A stretch of 64,000 bases of DNA, taken from positions 794,059 through 858,058 of the forward strand of contig DASRHP010000012.1 in the NCBI GenBank assembly GCA_035650475.1, written 5' to 3'. This DNA comes from Candidatus Binataceae bacterium. GTDB lineage: Bacteria; Desulfobacterota; Binatia; Binatales; Binataceae. The translations under genes were made by a program, and so were the position numbers. Below the pieces are notes generated by a model. The model searched no databases. It saw only the letters and a program-made list of their open reading frames with translations, and was not told the DNA's origin. Of the stretch, positions 8,613-18,322 are shown piece by piece (position 1 is the first letter of the stretch; each line of letters begins with the position of its first letter).

Positions 8613-9935
8613 ATGATGACGAACCGGATCGAACCGTTCCGCGGCCTGCTCTACGACGTCGAGCGATGCGGCGTGCTGAGCAACGTGGTCGCGCCGCCCT
8701 ACGACCTGATCGACCGCGCGCGCCAGGACGCGCTGTACGCGCGCAGCCGCTACAACATCGTGCGCCTCGAGCTCAACCGCGACCCCGACCCTTACGCCTC
8801 GGCGGCGCGCACGATGGGGGAGTGGCTGCGCGAAGGCGTGCTGCGGCGCGCGCCGCGCCCGGCGATTTACCTGTATTCGCAATTTTTCGAGGTCGAGGGG
8901 CGCAGGATGCGCCGCGACGGGCTTATCGTGCGGCTGCGGCTGGAGGAGTTCAGCGCCCGGCGCATCCTGCCGCACGAGCGCACCTTCCCCAAGGCGAGGC
9001 AGGATCGGCTCGATCTCCTGACCGCGCTGAGAGCCAACGTGAGCTCGGTCTTCGGCCTCTATTCCGGCGCCCACCCCGAGATCGCGCACCTGGTCGCCGA
9101 CATGCTGGGCCGCGAGCCCCTGCTCGAGGTCACCGACGATCTCGGAATTCGCAACCAGTTGCGCCCGATCGAAGAAGCCGAGGCGATCGCGATGATCCAG
9201 CGCGAGCTGGACAGCCCGCGCATCTTCATCGCCGACGGCCACCATCGCTACGAAACTGCTCTCGAATATCGCCGTCGGCTGCGCGCCGCCGAGGGCGATC
9301 CGGTGCCGATCCGGCCGTATGACTACACGATGATGACGCTGGTCGCGTGCGACGACCCGGGGTTGTTGATCCTGCCGACCCATCGAGTCGTGCGCCGACT
9401 CGATCCCGCAGCGCTGGCCCGATTCGACGAAGCGGCGGCCGCCTTCTTTACGATCGAACGCTTTGCCGACGCGGACGCGATGCGCGCGGCGCGCTCCGCC
9501 GGCGGGCGCGGCACGCTCGCGGTCGCGCTCGGCGGTGATCGGCTGGCGTTGCGCCTGCTGCGGCTCAAATCGCCGGCGGCGATGGCCGAGGCGATGCCCG
9601 CGGCGCCCGCCCCCGTGCGCCGGCTTGACGTGAGTGTGCTGCATACGCTGGTTCTGGAGCGGCTGTTCGGCATCACCCCCGAGCAGGTCAAGGCCGGCGG
9701 GCTGGTCGATTACACGACCGACGCGCGTGCTGCGCTCGACGAGGTCGTGCAGGGCCGCGCGGCGGGCGCCTTCCTGATGAATCCGCCGTCGATCACCGAC
9801 GTCGAGGAGGTCAGCCTGGCGGGCGCCGTGATGCCGGAGAAATCGACCTACTTCTATCCCAAGCTGCTGACCGGCCTCGTGCTCAACCCGCTCGACGACG
9901 ACCTTGGCGCGCAGGAAGACGGCGGCGATGGCTGA
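8613..9935 (+). CDS. DUF1015 family protein
   Basis: 440 residues. VAPPYDLI near the start, ILPHERTFPKAR, FIADGHHRYETALEYR in the middle and MPEKSTYFYPKLLTGLV at the end are the conserved blocks of DUF1015 (PF06245). The family is cytosolic and its biochemical role is not established as far as I know. Its stop codon overlaps the start of a histidine phosphatase (ATGGCTGA), so the two are probably translated together. The double ATG at 8613/8616 is taken as start; an upstream in-frame start at 8535 would overlap the previous gene. Confidence 0.85.
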   Translation: MMTNRIEPFRGLLYDVERCGVLSNVVAPPYDLIDRARQDALYARSRYNIVRLELNRDPDPYASAARTMGEWLREGVLRRAPRPAIYLYSQFFEVEGRRMRRDGLIVRLRLEEFSARRILPHERTFPKARQDRLDLLTALRANVSSVFGLYSGAHPEIAHLVADMLGREPLLEVTDDLGIRNQLRPIEEAEAIAMIQRELDSPRIFIADGHHRYETALEYRRRLRAAEGDPVPIRPYDYTMMTLVACDDPGLLILPTHRVVRRLDPAALARFDEAAAAFFTIERFADADAMRAARSAGGRGTLAVALGGDRLALRLLRLKSPAAMAEAMPAAPAPVRRLDVSVLHTLVLERLFGITPEQVKAGGLVDYTTDARAALDEVVQGRAAGAFLMNPPSITDVEEVSLAGAVMPEKSTYFYPKLLTGLVLNPLDDDLGAQEDGGDG

Positions 9936-10602
9936 GCGCGCGCGGCTGGTGCTGGTGCGCCACGGCGAGACCGTCGGCAACTCGAGTGTCCGCTACTATG
10001 GCCGCACCAACGTCGCGCTCTCGGAGCTCGGCCGCCGCCAGATGCGCGCGGCGCGCAGCTGGCTCGCGCGGCGCCTTCACACGCGCCGCTTCGCGCCTGT
10101 GTTCACCAGCCCACTGGTGCGCGCGGTCGAGGGTGCGCGGCTTATCGCGGGCAAGGCCCCGCAGGCGATCGTAATCGACGAGTTCGTCGAGGTTGACTTC
10201 GGCCTGTTCGAGGGGCTGACCGCCGACGAGATCGCCGAACGATACCCTGACGAGTACCGGCAATGGAATGCCGGTCGGCTGGCGGCCGACTTCGTCTATC
10301 CCGGCGGCGAGAGCCGCAATGCCTTTGCCGGGCGCGTGGGGCGCGGAACGACGCGGATGCTTGTGCTATGGGAAGCGGCGCGGCGCGCAGGACAGGGCGC
10401 CGGCGCCGCGGCCCTGATGGTGGCGCATCGCGGAGTCATCCGCGCCGTTGTGCAGCGCCTGGCAGGCGCGCTTGAGCCGTCTATCGACCTCGGCTCGATC
10501 CATATTCTTGAACACGAAGGCAACGGCGCGGACGACCTGCGCGCGGGCCGCTGGCGCCCAATGGTCCTCGACGAGACCGCACACCTCGCCGAGCTCGAAT
10601 AA
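9928..10602 (+). CDS. Histidine phosphatase family protein (phosphoglycerate mutase-like)
   Basis: 224 residues. LVLVRHGETVGN carries the catalytic His, FTSPLVRAVEGARLIA the second Arg, VDFGLFEGLT the acid, and LMVAHRGVIRAVV the second His of the branch-1 histidine phosphatases. Substrates in the family include phosphoserine, alpha-ribazole phosphate and fructose bisphosphates; the sequence does not decide. ATG at 9928 is used because AGGAAG precedes it and it overlaps the DUF1015 stop. The coupling suggests the two proteins act on the same metabolite. Confidence 0.85.
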   Translation: MAERARLVLVRHGETVGNSSVRYYGRTNVALSELGRRQMRAARSWLARRLHTRRFAPVFTSPLVRAVEGARLIAGKAPQAIVIDEFVEVDFGLFEGLTADEIAERYPDEYRQWNAGRLAADFVYPGGESRNAFAGRVGRGTTRMLVLWEAARRAGQGAGAAALMVAHRGVIRAVVQRLAGALEPSIDLGSIHILEHEGNGADDLRAGRWRPMVLDETAHLAELE

Positions 10603-10630
10603 CGCGCGCACAGCGCCCACAGGTCGGGCG

Positions 10631-11536
10631 TCAGAAATGTTCCGGCTCGACGGCGCGGCGGCTGTTGCGTTCGAGCTGCACCGTGATGTGGCGGATGTTG
10701 AACTTGTGCTCGAGCATCGCCGACATGTCGGAGAGCACGCGGTCGTGGTCGGCGCCCTGGGTGACCACCGCGTGCGCGGAGAGCGCGAACTGGCGGCTCG
10801 CCAGGCACCATACGTGAAGGTCATGGACCTCTTCGGTGTCGCGCACCGCCAGCAGGTCGCGGCGCAGCTCTTCGAGATCGATGTGCGCCGGCACCGATTC
10901 CATCAGGATATCCACGCCCTCGCGCACCAGGCCCCATGAGCTGTACAGCACCAGCGCGCCGATAAACAGCCCGACCAGCGAGTCCGCCTCGCGCCATCCG
11001 GTGAAATGCACCAGCGCGCCCGCCGCCAGCACGCCGAAGGTGCCGATCAGGTCGGAGATGACGTGGACGAAAACCGCGTTGATCGCCATCCCCGCCCGCC
11101 CGGGTTCGGCGGCGCGCGCACGCGTCATCCAGGCCGAAAAGCTGTTCACCGCAAGGCCGGCAAGCGCGATCAGGATCACCGTCATCCCGCCCACCGGTTC
11201 CGGATTGCGCAGGCGCTCGATCGCTTCGAACCAGATGAAGACCACGAGCAGCCACAGGAACAGCCCGTTGGCGAGCGCGCCGAGAATTTCCGCGCGCAGG
11301 TAACCGTAGGTCTTGGCGCCGCTCGCCGGCCGCATCGAGAGCCACAGCGTGACCAGGGCCACGCACAGGGCACCGATATCGGTCAGGACGTGAACCGCGT
11401 CGGAGAACAGCGCCAGGCTGTTGGCGTAGAAGCCGCCGGCGAACTCGGCCGCGCAGTATAGCGCGGTCACGGCGAGCACGGTCAGCAGGCGCCTGCGATC
11501 TTCCGCGACCGCGTCATGCATCTCGGCCAGTTGCAT
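10631..11536 (-). CDS. Cation diffusion facilitator (CDF) transporter, CzcD/ZitB type
   Basis: 301 residues, six predicted membrane segments and a cytoplasmic C-terminal domain. The transport site is seen as DAVHVLTDIGAL in helix 2 and HVISDLIGTFGVL in helix 5, both HxxxD, which in the family is typical of zinc selectivity. The C-terminal domain has HDLHVWCLASRQFALSAHAVV and the HKFNIRHITVQLE ending. It exports divalent cations from cytoplasm by proton antiport. Start ATG at 11536 is chosen; ATG at 11521 is also possible. It is convergent with the histidine phosphatase. Confidence 0.9.
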   Translation of the reverse strand: MQLAEMHDAVAEDRRRLLTVLAVTALYCAAEFAGGFYANSLALFSDAVHVLTDIGALCVALVTLWLSMRPASGAKTYGYLRAEILGALANGLFLWLLVVFIWFEAIERLRNPEPVGGMTVILIALAGLAVNSFSAWMTRARAAEPGRAGMAINAVFVHVISDLIGTFGVLAAGALVHFTGWREADSLVGLFIGALVLYSSWGLVREGVDILMESVPAHIDLEELRRDLLAVRDTEEVHDLHVWCLASRQFALSAHAVVTQGADHDRVLSDMSAMLEHKFNIRHITVQLERNSRRAVEPEHF

Positions 11537-11640
11537 GCCGTCTGCGCGTCCCCCGAAGGTTCGAGCTGCGCGAGCCGAGCGCGGTGAGCCCGCCGCTTCA
11601 ACTTCAAGCCGGCTCCGCCGCCCGCGCGGCAGCGAACGGG

Positions 11641-12165
11641 TCAATCATACTGGATCAGCGAGAAGCATTGGACCGGCGCCAGTCGCGCGCGCCCGCCGAG
11701 CGCGTTGAGCTCGATGACGAAGGCGCACGCCACCAGCTGCGCTTCGAGCTTGCGCGCCAGATGGACCGCCGCGGCGGCGGTGCCGCCGGTGGCGAGCAGG
11801 TCATCGACGATCAACACCCGCGCGCCGCGTCTGAGCCCGTCGGCGTGCATCTCGAGCGCCGCGCTGCCGTATTCGAGCTGATAGCTCTCGCCGATCGTAT
11901 GAAAGGGCAACTTGCCCGGCTTGCGCGCGATCGTCAGCCCCACCCCGAGCCTGTAGGCGACCGGCGCGCCGATAATGAACCCGCGCGACTCGATGCCGAG
12001 CACGGTGTCCACCTTGCCCAGGAATGGCTCCGCCATCCGATCGACCAGCGTGGCGAAAGCGCGCGCGTCGCCGATGAGCGGCGTGATGTCGCGGAACATG
12101 ATTCCGGGCTGCGGAAAGTCCGGGATGTCGCGCACGAGACTGCGCAGTTCTGTCAGATCCATCAT
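11641..12165 (-). CDS. apt: Adenine phosphoribosyltransferase
   Basis: 174 residues. RSLVRDIPDFPQPGIMFRDITPL is split by function: the PGI-FRDI block is diagnostic of Apt, GIESRGFIIGAPVA follows, and VLIVDDLLATGGTAAAAV is the PRPP-binding loop. It salvages adenine to AMP. One of the paired ATGs at 12165/12162 is the start; the longer frame to 12240 is not needed. It lies about 100 bases upstream of the CDF gene on the same strand. Confidence 0.95.
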   Translation of the reverse strand: MMDLTELRSLVRDIPDFPQPGIMFRDITPLIGDARAFATLVDRMAEPFLGKVDTVLGIESRGFIIGAPVAYRLGVGLTIARKPGKLPFHTIGESYQLEYGSAALEMHADGLRRGARVLIVDDLLATGGTAAAAVHLARKLEAQLVACAFVIELNALGGRARLAPVQCFSLIQYD

Positions 12166-12284
12166 CGGCAATTGTCTGCCGCGGACGCGCGCGGCGTCCC
12201 GGCCCCGCGCAAGGATACAGGGCGCGCCCGCCGCGGGCAAAGCACAACCGCCCCCTCACGCCGCCTGGTTGTATGGTGCGCCTG

Positions 12285-13058
12285 CTACTCGATGAAGCTC
12301 AGCTGCTTGTACAGGCTCAGCTGGCCGTAGCCGTGAGGACTTCCATAGCCGCTTTGGAGCGCGACGCCCATCTGCCACGGCCGGTAATACAGCCCGAGGT
12401 CGAGCCCGCCCTGACCCTGCGCCCCCGCGATGAAGCCGCCGGCGTAAAATGCGCCGCCTCCTCCGACCATCGCAAGCCATCGCTCGGTCGATAGCACCGC
12501 GACCTGGATATCGACCGCGGTCGAGGTCACTTCGTTCTGGAAATCATGCACCGAGCTGAAGGCGAAGTTCACCGGATGCGTCGTGTGCGGCAGGAGCCAG
12601 CTCGAAAAGTCGCCCTCGATTATCGAGCCGTCGCTGTCGGCGACGTCGTGGCCGCCGGACAGGAAGAGCGACGTTCCCGGATAGAGCTTGAAGTCGATTC
12701 CGCCCTGAAGCCGGCCGAAGTTGAGCCGCGGCGCGTGCGCGGCGGTGGGATTGAACGGGCTCGACGCGTCGCCGCCGACGAAGAGCTGATAGCCGGTGGC
12801 GCGCCCGAAGACTCCCACGTACGGAGTCACGCTCTGTTCGAGTTGGAAGCCCTCCTGGATCACCCCGTAGTTTTCGCTGCCGAAACCGCCGCCGAACAGC
12901 GTCGCGTCCAGCCGGCCCGGTGTCGCCAACGTCAAGAAGCCGGGATAGAGGTCAGAGAGTTGCGCGCGCGCCAACGAGGCGGCGCCCGCGATCCATAGAG
13001 TCGCGATTGCCGCCACGAGCCGAACCCGGCGGCGCTTCATTATGCCTGACAAGATCAA
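12285..13058 (-). CDS. Exported protein of unknown function, beta-rich
   Basis: I do not recognise the family. The protein has an N-terminal signal (KRRRVRLVAAIATLWIAGAASLARA) and then about 220 residues rich in Gly, aromatic and alternating hydrophobic residues, ending in an aromatic-rich strand (YGQLSLYKQLSFIE), which is compatible with an outer-membrane or periplasmic beta structure. The TTG at 13058 is preferred because AAGGAGA (13072-13066) lies 7 bases upstream; an ATG at 13040 has no such site. It follows the FecR-domain gene by 56 bases on the same strand and is likely in the same operon. Confidence 0.6.
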   Translation of the reverse strand: MILSGIMKRRRVRLVAAIATLWIAGAASLARAQLSDLYPGFLTLATPGRLDATLFGGGFGSENYGVIQEGFQLEQSVTPYVGVFGRATGYQLFVGGDASSPFNPTAAHAPRLNFGRLQGGIDFKLYPGTSLFLSGGHDVADSDGSIIEGDFSSWLLPHTTHPVNFAFSSVHDFQNEVTSTAVDIQVAVLSTERWLAMVGGGGAFYAGGFIAGAQGQGGLDLGLYYRPWQMGVALQSGYGSPHGYGQLSLYKQLSFIE

Positions 13059-13114
13059 GCTGTTGTCTCCTTGAAAACTTGACCGTCGCAACAGATGCTC
13101 CATAGCCGCCGCGG

Positions 13115-13867
<753 letters not shown>

Positions 13868-14235
13868 CCCCACACCGCCTCGTACCCGCGTCGAGCGGAA
13901 ATACCATCTAGGGTGCGATCAGTGGCTAACCAAAGCAAGCAATCTGAGGAGTGATTGGCGGTGATAATACGCAATATTAGTCCATGCTGAGCAACGCATT
14001 TCTTTTCGCTGATTTATTGCATTCGCGATTGTAACAGTGCAAAGTCGGCAAATTGCTAACCCAGTGAGTGGGCTCCAGGCCGAGTCGCCCGTGCGTGAGG
14101 CGAAGCGCCGGGCAAACCGCGCATGCGACGTGCCGTGCGGCGGCTGAAAGACGCGCTCCGGCCACTTTTGTGGCCGGAGCGCCGTTGCTCGTGCGGAATT
14201 GTCAGGCGAGCGAGTGTTGAGGGCGTCGCTCGTGG
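13868..14235. other. Intergenic region between FecR gene and metzincin-like lipoprotein gene
   Basis: About 370 bases without a convincing gene. The part near 13900-14040 is AT-richer than its surroundings and is the leader of the FecR gene (minus strand). A 13-bp hairpin at 14153-14182 follows the upstream lipoprotein gene and is listed separately. I see no ORF with a good ribosome site. Confidence 0.6.
14153..14182 (-). terminator. Hairpin downstream of the lipoprotein gene
   Basis: A perfect 13-bp inverted repeat (GCGCTCCGGCCAC and its complement) with a TTTT/AAAA loop lies about 55 bases after the stop at 14236. It lacks a clear T-run after the stem on either strand, so it is a possible terminator or mRNA-end structure rather than a textbook intrinsic terminator. 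Confidence 0.45.
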
Positions 14236-15348
14236 TTAAAGCGGAGGCTTGACAGCCGCCGGATCGAGCGCCGCCACCTTGGTCGCGATGGTGGAGAGCG
14301 AAGCCGTTGGTCCCGGCACCGCCTGCTTGTCGGGCGCGGTCGCCGTTTGCGCCGCCGCGGGCGCCGGCGGGGGCTGTTCGGACGAAACCGTGGTTACGCC
14401 GCCGTTCGTCGCGGTCGTGCCGATCGGCGAGGCGCTCGCCACCACCGGCTGCGCAGCCTCGCGATGAGCCTCTTCGATCGCCTTGCCCATCCAATCCTCT
14501 GCCCACGCCTGCTGCATCACACCGTGATCATCGACCGGGAAGCCGGCGTAACGTGCGCAGTTGACGAAGCTCTGGAACGAAGCATCCTTCTCGAGGCCGA
14601 GAACGCCGTTGGCCTGCGCGCGGGTCAGCAAGATCGGGCCGTCACCTTCCTTGGAAAAAGCGGGGAAGAATTCGCCGACGCCGGACTTCTGATAACAGCC
14701 GGCCTCGCTCAGCCTGTTCTCCAACCATTTCGCCTCGGCGATATGTTTGTAGCAGCCGTCCATCACCAGGTCGTGGCCGCATCCGAGGAAATGGAAAGTC
14801 TCATGGCGCGCAACCTTAGACGGCGACAGCCACAGCCCCATCAACACCTGGTTGAGACTCGCGATCCGATCGACTACGTAGCCGCGCGTCATCGTGTAAT
14901 CATCAACCTCGCCCAGCACCTCGGGCGCGCCGTAGGCCTCGGGCACCGACCACAGCGTGTCGAGCACGTTGCGATTCACGAAGTACATCATGCGGTCGCA
15001 TCCGGGCGGGATCTGCTTGGCGATGAGCTTGCGCCCGATCTGCCACTCGAAAAAGTCACTCAACGAGCGTGGCATGCTCGAGTAGGAAACCAGTTTGACC
15101 GACAGGTTGTACTTGGACGCCTCGGTCTGGTTCCAATAATCCTCGAGCGTCTCCTGCGCATCGGCAGGAGTTATCCCGTCGTCGAGCAGGCCGCATACGC
15201 GCAAGGTCTCAGACGGACCGAAGTCGTTCTGCGCCCGCACCGCGGGCTGGTCCATGCCGATACTGGTAAAGAAGCAGCCGCTGGTGCCCATCAAACACAG
15301 GCCCAGGGCGACCGAGCCTAATAGAGTCGCCATCCTCCGCGCCATCAT
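14236..15348 (-). CDS. Putative lipoprotein with a metzincin-type zinc motif
   Basis: 370 residues. The N-terminus is a signal sequence ending in a lipobox-like TSGC (Cys25). Residues 182-193 read HETFHFLGCGHD, an exact HExxHxxGxxH zinc-binding motif of metzincin proteases (His182, Glu183, His186, Gly189, His192). Ten or more cysteines elsewhere suggest disulfides, as expected outside the cytoplasm. The last ~80 residues are Pro/Ala/Thr rich and low in complexity. I do not recognise the rest of the protein as a named family, so protease activity is inferred from the motif. It stands alone between two intergenic regions. Confidence 0.65.
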   Translation of the reverse strand: MMARRMATLLGSVALGLCLMGTSGCFFTSIGMDQPAVRAQNDFGPSETLRVCGLLDDGITPADAQETLEDYWNQTEASKYNLSVKLVSYSSMPRSLSDFFEWQIGRKLIAKQIPPGCDRMMYFVNRNVLDTLWSVPEAYGAPEVLGEVDDYTMTRGYVVDRIASLNQVLMGLWLSPSKVARHETFHFLGCGHDLVMDGCYKHIAEAKWLENRLSEAGCYQKSGVGEFFPAFSKEGDGPILLTRAQANGVLGLEKDASFQSFVNCARYAGFPVDDHGVMQQAWAEDWMGKAIEEAHREAAQPVVASASPIGTTATNGGVTTVSSEQPPPAPAAAQTATAPDKQAVPGPTASLSTIATKVAALDPAAVKPPL

Positions 15349-15726
15349 CTCTCAAGCCTCCTTTGCGGACCCAAAGGCGGCGCCGCGGTGGCCGTTTAGC
15401 GCCAGTTTCATGCCACTGCGGGGCCGCAGGTCGGGGCGCGGAGCAAGGGTGGCTATTGGTAAAGAAAAGTTAAAAATGCGTCCAACTGAGAATTACGCTC
15501 AACATAGCTAGCTAGGTGGTGAGCCTCGATCTAAAAAAGACCGTCAGAAGCTTATCGGAGCACTAACGGCCAATGGATTCCGTTATTGTCCGTTGCGTGC
15601 ACGTAGCCCGCACGCACGTCGGACGTTGCGCGCTTGCAACGACCGCTCGCCCTGTACGCCGGCTTCAAGCGGTAAGCGGATAGTCAGGGCGACCGACTGG
15701 ATAGTGGACGACTGCGCGCCGGCAGA
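15349..15726. other. Intergenic region upstream of the lipoprotein gene
   Basis: About 380 bases with no supported gene. It includes an AT-rich stretch (about 15460-15560) that probably holds the promoter of the minus-strand lipoprotein gene. No clear -35/-10 pair, hairpin or repeat was found. Confidence 0.5.
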
Positions 15727-16509
15727 TCAGGACGGCCCGTTGCTCGCGAAGCTCGTCGTGATGGCCGACGGTCCGGGCGGAGGCAGATAACTCAGCGGAT
15801 TGTAGGCGAGGTTGTTGTAGCGCACTTCGAAGTGCAGGTTGGGTCCGGTGGTGCGGCCGCTGGTGCCGATGCGCGCGATCTTCTGTCCACGGGTGACGTG
15901 CTGACCCTCGCTCACGAGGTTGGCCGCGTCGTGCGCATATACCGTGACGTAGTTGTCGGTGTGGCGGATGATCACGGTGTTGCCGTAACCATGCAGGCGG
16001 CCGACGTAGATCACTATGCCCGAGCCTGCCGCGTGCACCGGCGTGCCAATCGGCGCCGCGATGTCAATGCCGTCATGCATTGTTCCGTGGCGCATCCCAA
16101 AGCCTGAAGTAACCGTCCCCGACCATACCGGCCATGCGAACTGGCGCGCGGCGCGCGGCACGTTCCACAGCACGCTCTGCGAGTCGTCGGCGGCGCCGAG
16201 CGAGGCGTAGCTGTAACGGCCCGGAATGGTCAGCGTCTCGCCGGCGCGCAGGTTGCGCGCGTCGCGCAGATGGTTGGCCGCCATCAGGCTGGCGACGCTG
16301 ACGCCGTAAATATGCGCGATGTGATAGACGGTCTCGCCGCGGCGCACGACGTGCTCGACCGCCGAGGCGCCGGCGGTTGAGGCCGATGCGGGCGGTGGCG
16401 CCTGACGCGAGGTCGCCGCGGAGCATCCGGCGCCCGCGGCAAGCGCCATCGCCAGAATCGTCGCGCGCGCGATTTCGAAAATCCGGCGATTGTTTGCGTC
16501 CGCCGCCAA
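15727..16509 (-). CDS. LysM / M23 peptidase lipoprotein (NlpD-like)
   Basis: 260 residues. A lipoprotein-type signal ends at AAGAGC. A LysM domain follows (HVVRRGETVYHIAHIYGVSVASLMAANHL split by GETV and IYGVS), then a LytM/M23 domain with FGMRHGTMHDGIDIAAPIGTPV, IIRHTDNYVTVYAH and GPNLHFEVR. These contain the HxxxD and HxH zinc ligands, so it may be an active endopeptidase unlike NlpD proper, whose site is degenerate. It acts on or near peptidoglycan. The start is TTG at 16509 with a weak site; the signal leaves little choice. pcm lies 70 bases upstream, a pairing common in proteobacteria. Confidence 0.88.
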   Translation of the reverse strand: MAADANNRRIFEIARATILAMALAAGAGCSAATSRQAPPPASASTAGASAVEHVVRRGETVYHIAHIYGVSVASLMAANHLRDARNLRAGETLTIPGRYSYASLGAADDSQSVLWNVPRAARQFAWPVWSGTVTSGFGMRHGTMHDGIDIAAPIGTPVHAAGSGIVIYVGRLHGYGNTVIIRHTDNYVTVYAHDAANLVSEGQHVTRGQKIARIGTSGRTTGPNLHFEVRYNNLAYNPLSYLPPPGPSAITTSFASNGPS

Positions 16510-16579
16510 CCTCCGCCACTCCGCCGCCGGCCCTGCGGCCGCCGCTTGGTTTGAAGCCGCGCCCGGCGCGGCGAGTCGA

Positions 16580-17224
16580 TCAGGTGCTGAAACCGTGCCG
16601 GCCGGTCATCTTCACGAACCGGCACTCGCCGAAGTATTCCTCTTGCCAAACGCCATTGCGCCGGCTGATGCGCACCAGGGTTTGGAGATCGTCTTCGCCG
16701 ATCGGCGCTACCAGCCGTCCCACGGGCGTCAGCTGCTCGAGCAGCGGGCGCGCCACTCCGGGCATCGCCGCCGTGACCATGATTACGTCGAACGGCGCCA
16801 TCTCGGGCCATCCCTCCGAACCGTCGCCACAACGCAGCCGGACGTTGCTTACACCCATCGCGGCAAGCCGCGCGCGCGCCTGCTCATGCAGTGGCGCAAT
16901 ACACTCCACCGAGTACACCTCCGCCGCCAGCCGCGCCAGCACCGCCGCGCCGTAGCCCGAGCCGCTGCCGACTTCGAGCACGCGCTCGCCGCCGCTGAGC
17001 GCCGCCACTTCGCACATCAGGGCGACCATGTAGGGTTGCGAGATGGTTTGCTGAGCGCCTATCGGCAGCGGTTCGTCGGCGTAGGCCTGGGCGGCGTATT
17101 CGACGGGGATGAAGCGGTCGCGCTCGACCGTGCGCATCGCCGCCAGCACGCGCGGATCACGGATTCCACGCCGCTCGAGCTGTTCGACCACCATCCGCTC
17201 GCGGGCTTGGGCGAGAGTGTCCAT
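16580..17224 (-). CDS. pcm: Protein-L-isoaspartate O-methyltransferase
   Basis: 214 residues. DRFIPVEYAAQAYADEPLPIG and QQTISQPYMVALMCE are the substrate-binding signature, and VLEVGSGSGYGAAVLA is the SAM motif. The enzyme methylates isoaspartyl residues and starts their repair. The ATG at 17224 fits the family start (MDTLAQARERMVVEQL); the longer frame is not required. It precedes the M23 lipoprotein gene on the same strand and is divergent from the hydrolase at 17492. Confidence 0.94.
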   Translation of the reverse strand: MDTLAQARERMVVEQLERRGIRDPRVLAAMRTVERDRFIPVEYAAQAYADEPLPIGAQQTISQPYMVALMCEVAALSGGERVLEVGSGSGYGAAVLARLAAEVYSVECIAPLHEQARARLAAMGVSNVRLRCGDGSEGWPEMAPFDVIMVTAAMPGVARPLLEQLTPVGRLVAPIGEDDLQTLVRISRRNGVWQEEYFGECRFVKMTGRHGFST

Positions 17225-17491
17225 CGCAGGCCTGATTATAACTCCCGCTGACGCGCTATTACAGGCACAGTCTCGGGACCGCCGAAGGGTTCGTGGACGA
17301 GGACCGGGGTTGGCCGCGGTTTTGCGGTGCGCGCCGATTCGCAAGCCGGGTCGCCGAAAAAGCGCGCGCCGGCTCAAATTTGCTGTGGTAAACAGCGCGG
17401 CTCTGTACTAAAGCTTGTCCGGTCCGGGCGAACCGGCGGGGCAATTGCGCGCCCCGGGGACGCCACGAATACTCGTTTCGGAGAAGGCTCA

Positions 17492-18286
17492 ATGGCAGAC
17501 ACCAAGGAATGGACCGAAGAGAAGGTCCGTGTCGGGGAAACCGACCTGGTCGTCGTCAAGGGCGGCAAGGGCAAGCCACTGCTGATCCTGCACGGCGAAC
17601 TGGGATGGGCGGGATGGATGTCGTGGAACGCGGCGCTGGCCAAGGAGCGCACGCTGCTAATCCCGATGCATCCCGGCTTCGGCAAGACCGCGATGGCGGA
17701 GTGGATCAGCAACATCCGCGACCTCGCCGGCTTCTACCAGCGCTACCTGCGCGAGCAGGGGCTGGCGCCGATTGACGTGATGGGCTTTTCGCTCGGCGGC
17801 TGGGTGGCGGCTGAAATGGCGGCGTGCGACTCCAGGCAGTTCCGCAAGATGATCCTGGTCGCCCCGACCGGCATCCGCCCGCCCCAGGGCGAGATCATGG
17901 ACATGTTCACGGTTACCGCGCGCACCTACCTGACTCGCAGCGCGTTCGATCCGCACGCCGCGCCCGAGTTCGCCAAGTTGTTCGGCGGAGAACAGACGCC
18001 CGAGCAGTTCGAGGCGTGGGAAGACGCGCGCGCGGAAAGCGCGCGCCTGGCGTGGGAGCCCTACATGTTCAATCCGAGCCTGCCCCACCTGCTCGAAGGC
18101 ATCGAGGGTCTGCCGACGCTGCTGCTGTGGGGCAAGCAGGACCCAGTGGTGCCGCTGAGTGCGGGCGAGGCCTATCAGCGCGCGATCAAAGGCTCCAAAC
18201 TCGTCACCATTGACAAGTGCGGACACTGGCCGACGGTCGAGCAGCCAGCCCAATTTCTCAAACACGTTGAGGGCTTTCTGAGCTGA
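17492..18286 (+). CDS. Alpha/beta hydrolase
   Basis: 264 residues. The oxyanion segment LLILHGELG, the nucleophile elbow MGFSLGGWVAA (Ser), LLLWGKQDPVVPLS with the acid Asp, and DKCGHWPTVEQP with the catalytic His form a complete catalytic set. The ATG at 17492 has GGAGAAGG about 5-12 bases upstream. It lies 36 bases before two tandem LLM flavin oxidoreductases on the same strand, so it may hydrolyse a product of those monooxygenases. Substrate is unknown. Confidence 0.87.
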   Translation: MADTKEWTEEKVRVGETDLVVVKGGKGKPLLILHGELGWAGWMSWNAALAKERTLLIPMHPGFGKTAMAEWISNIRDLAGFYQRYLREQGLAPIDVMGFSLGGWVAAEMAACDSRQFRKMILVAPTGIRPPQGEIMDMFTVTARTYLTRSAFDPHAAPEFAKLFGGEQTPEQFEAWEDARAESARLAWEPYMFNPSLPHLLEGIEGLPTLLLWGKQDPVVPLSAGEAYQRAIKGSKLVTIDKCGHWPTVEQPAQFLKHVEGFLS

Positions 18287-18322
18287 GGCTCAGAGACCGA
18301 CAAGCACGGAGACAAGACTGAA

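Noticed and set aside
8604..9980. 458-residue minus-strand frame across the DUF1015 gene
   Set aside because: Antisense mirror of a clear family member; composition is His/Arg/Gln rich as expected of a shadow.
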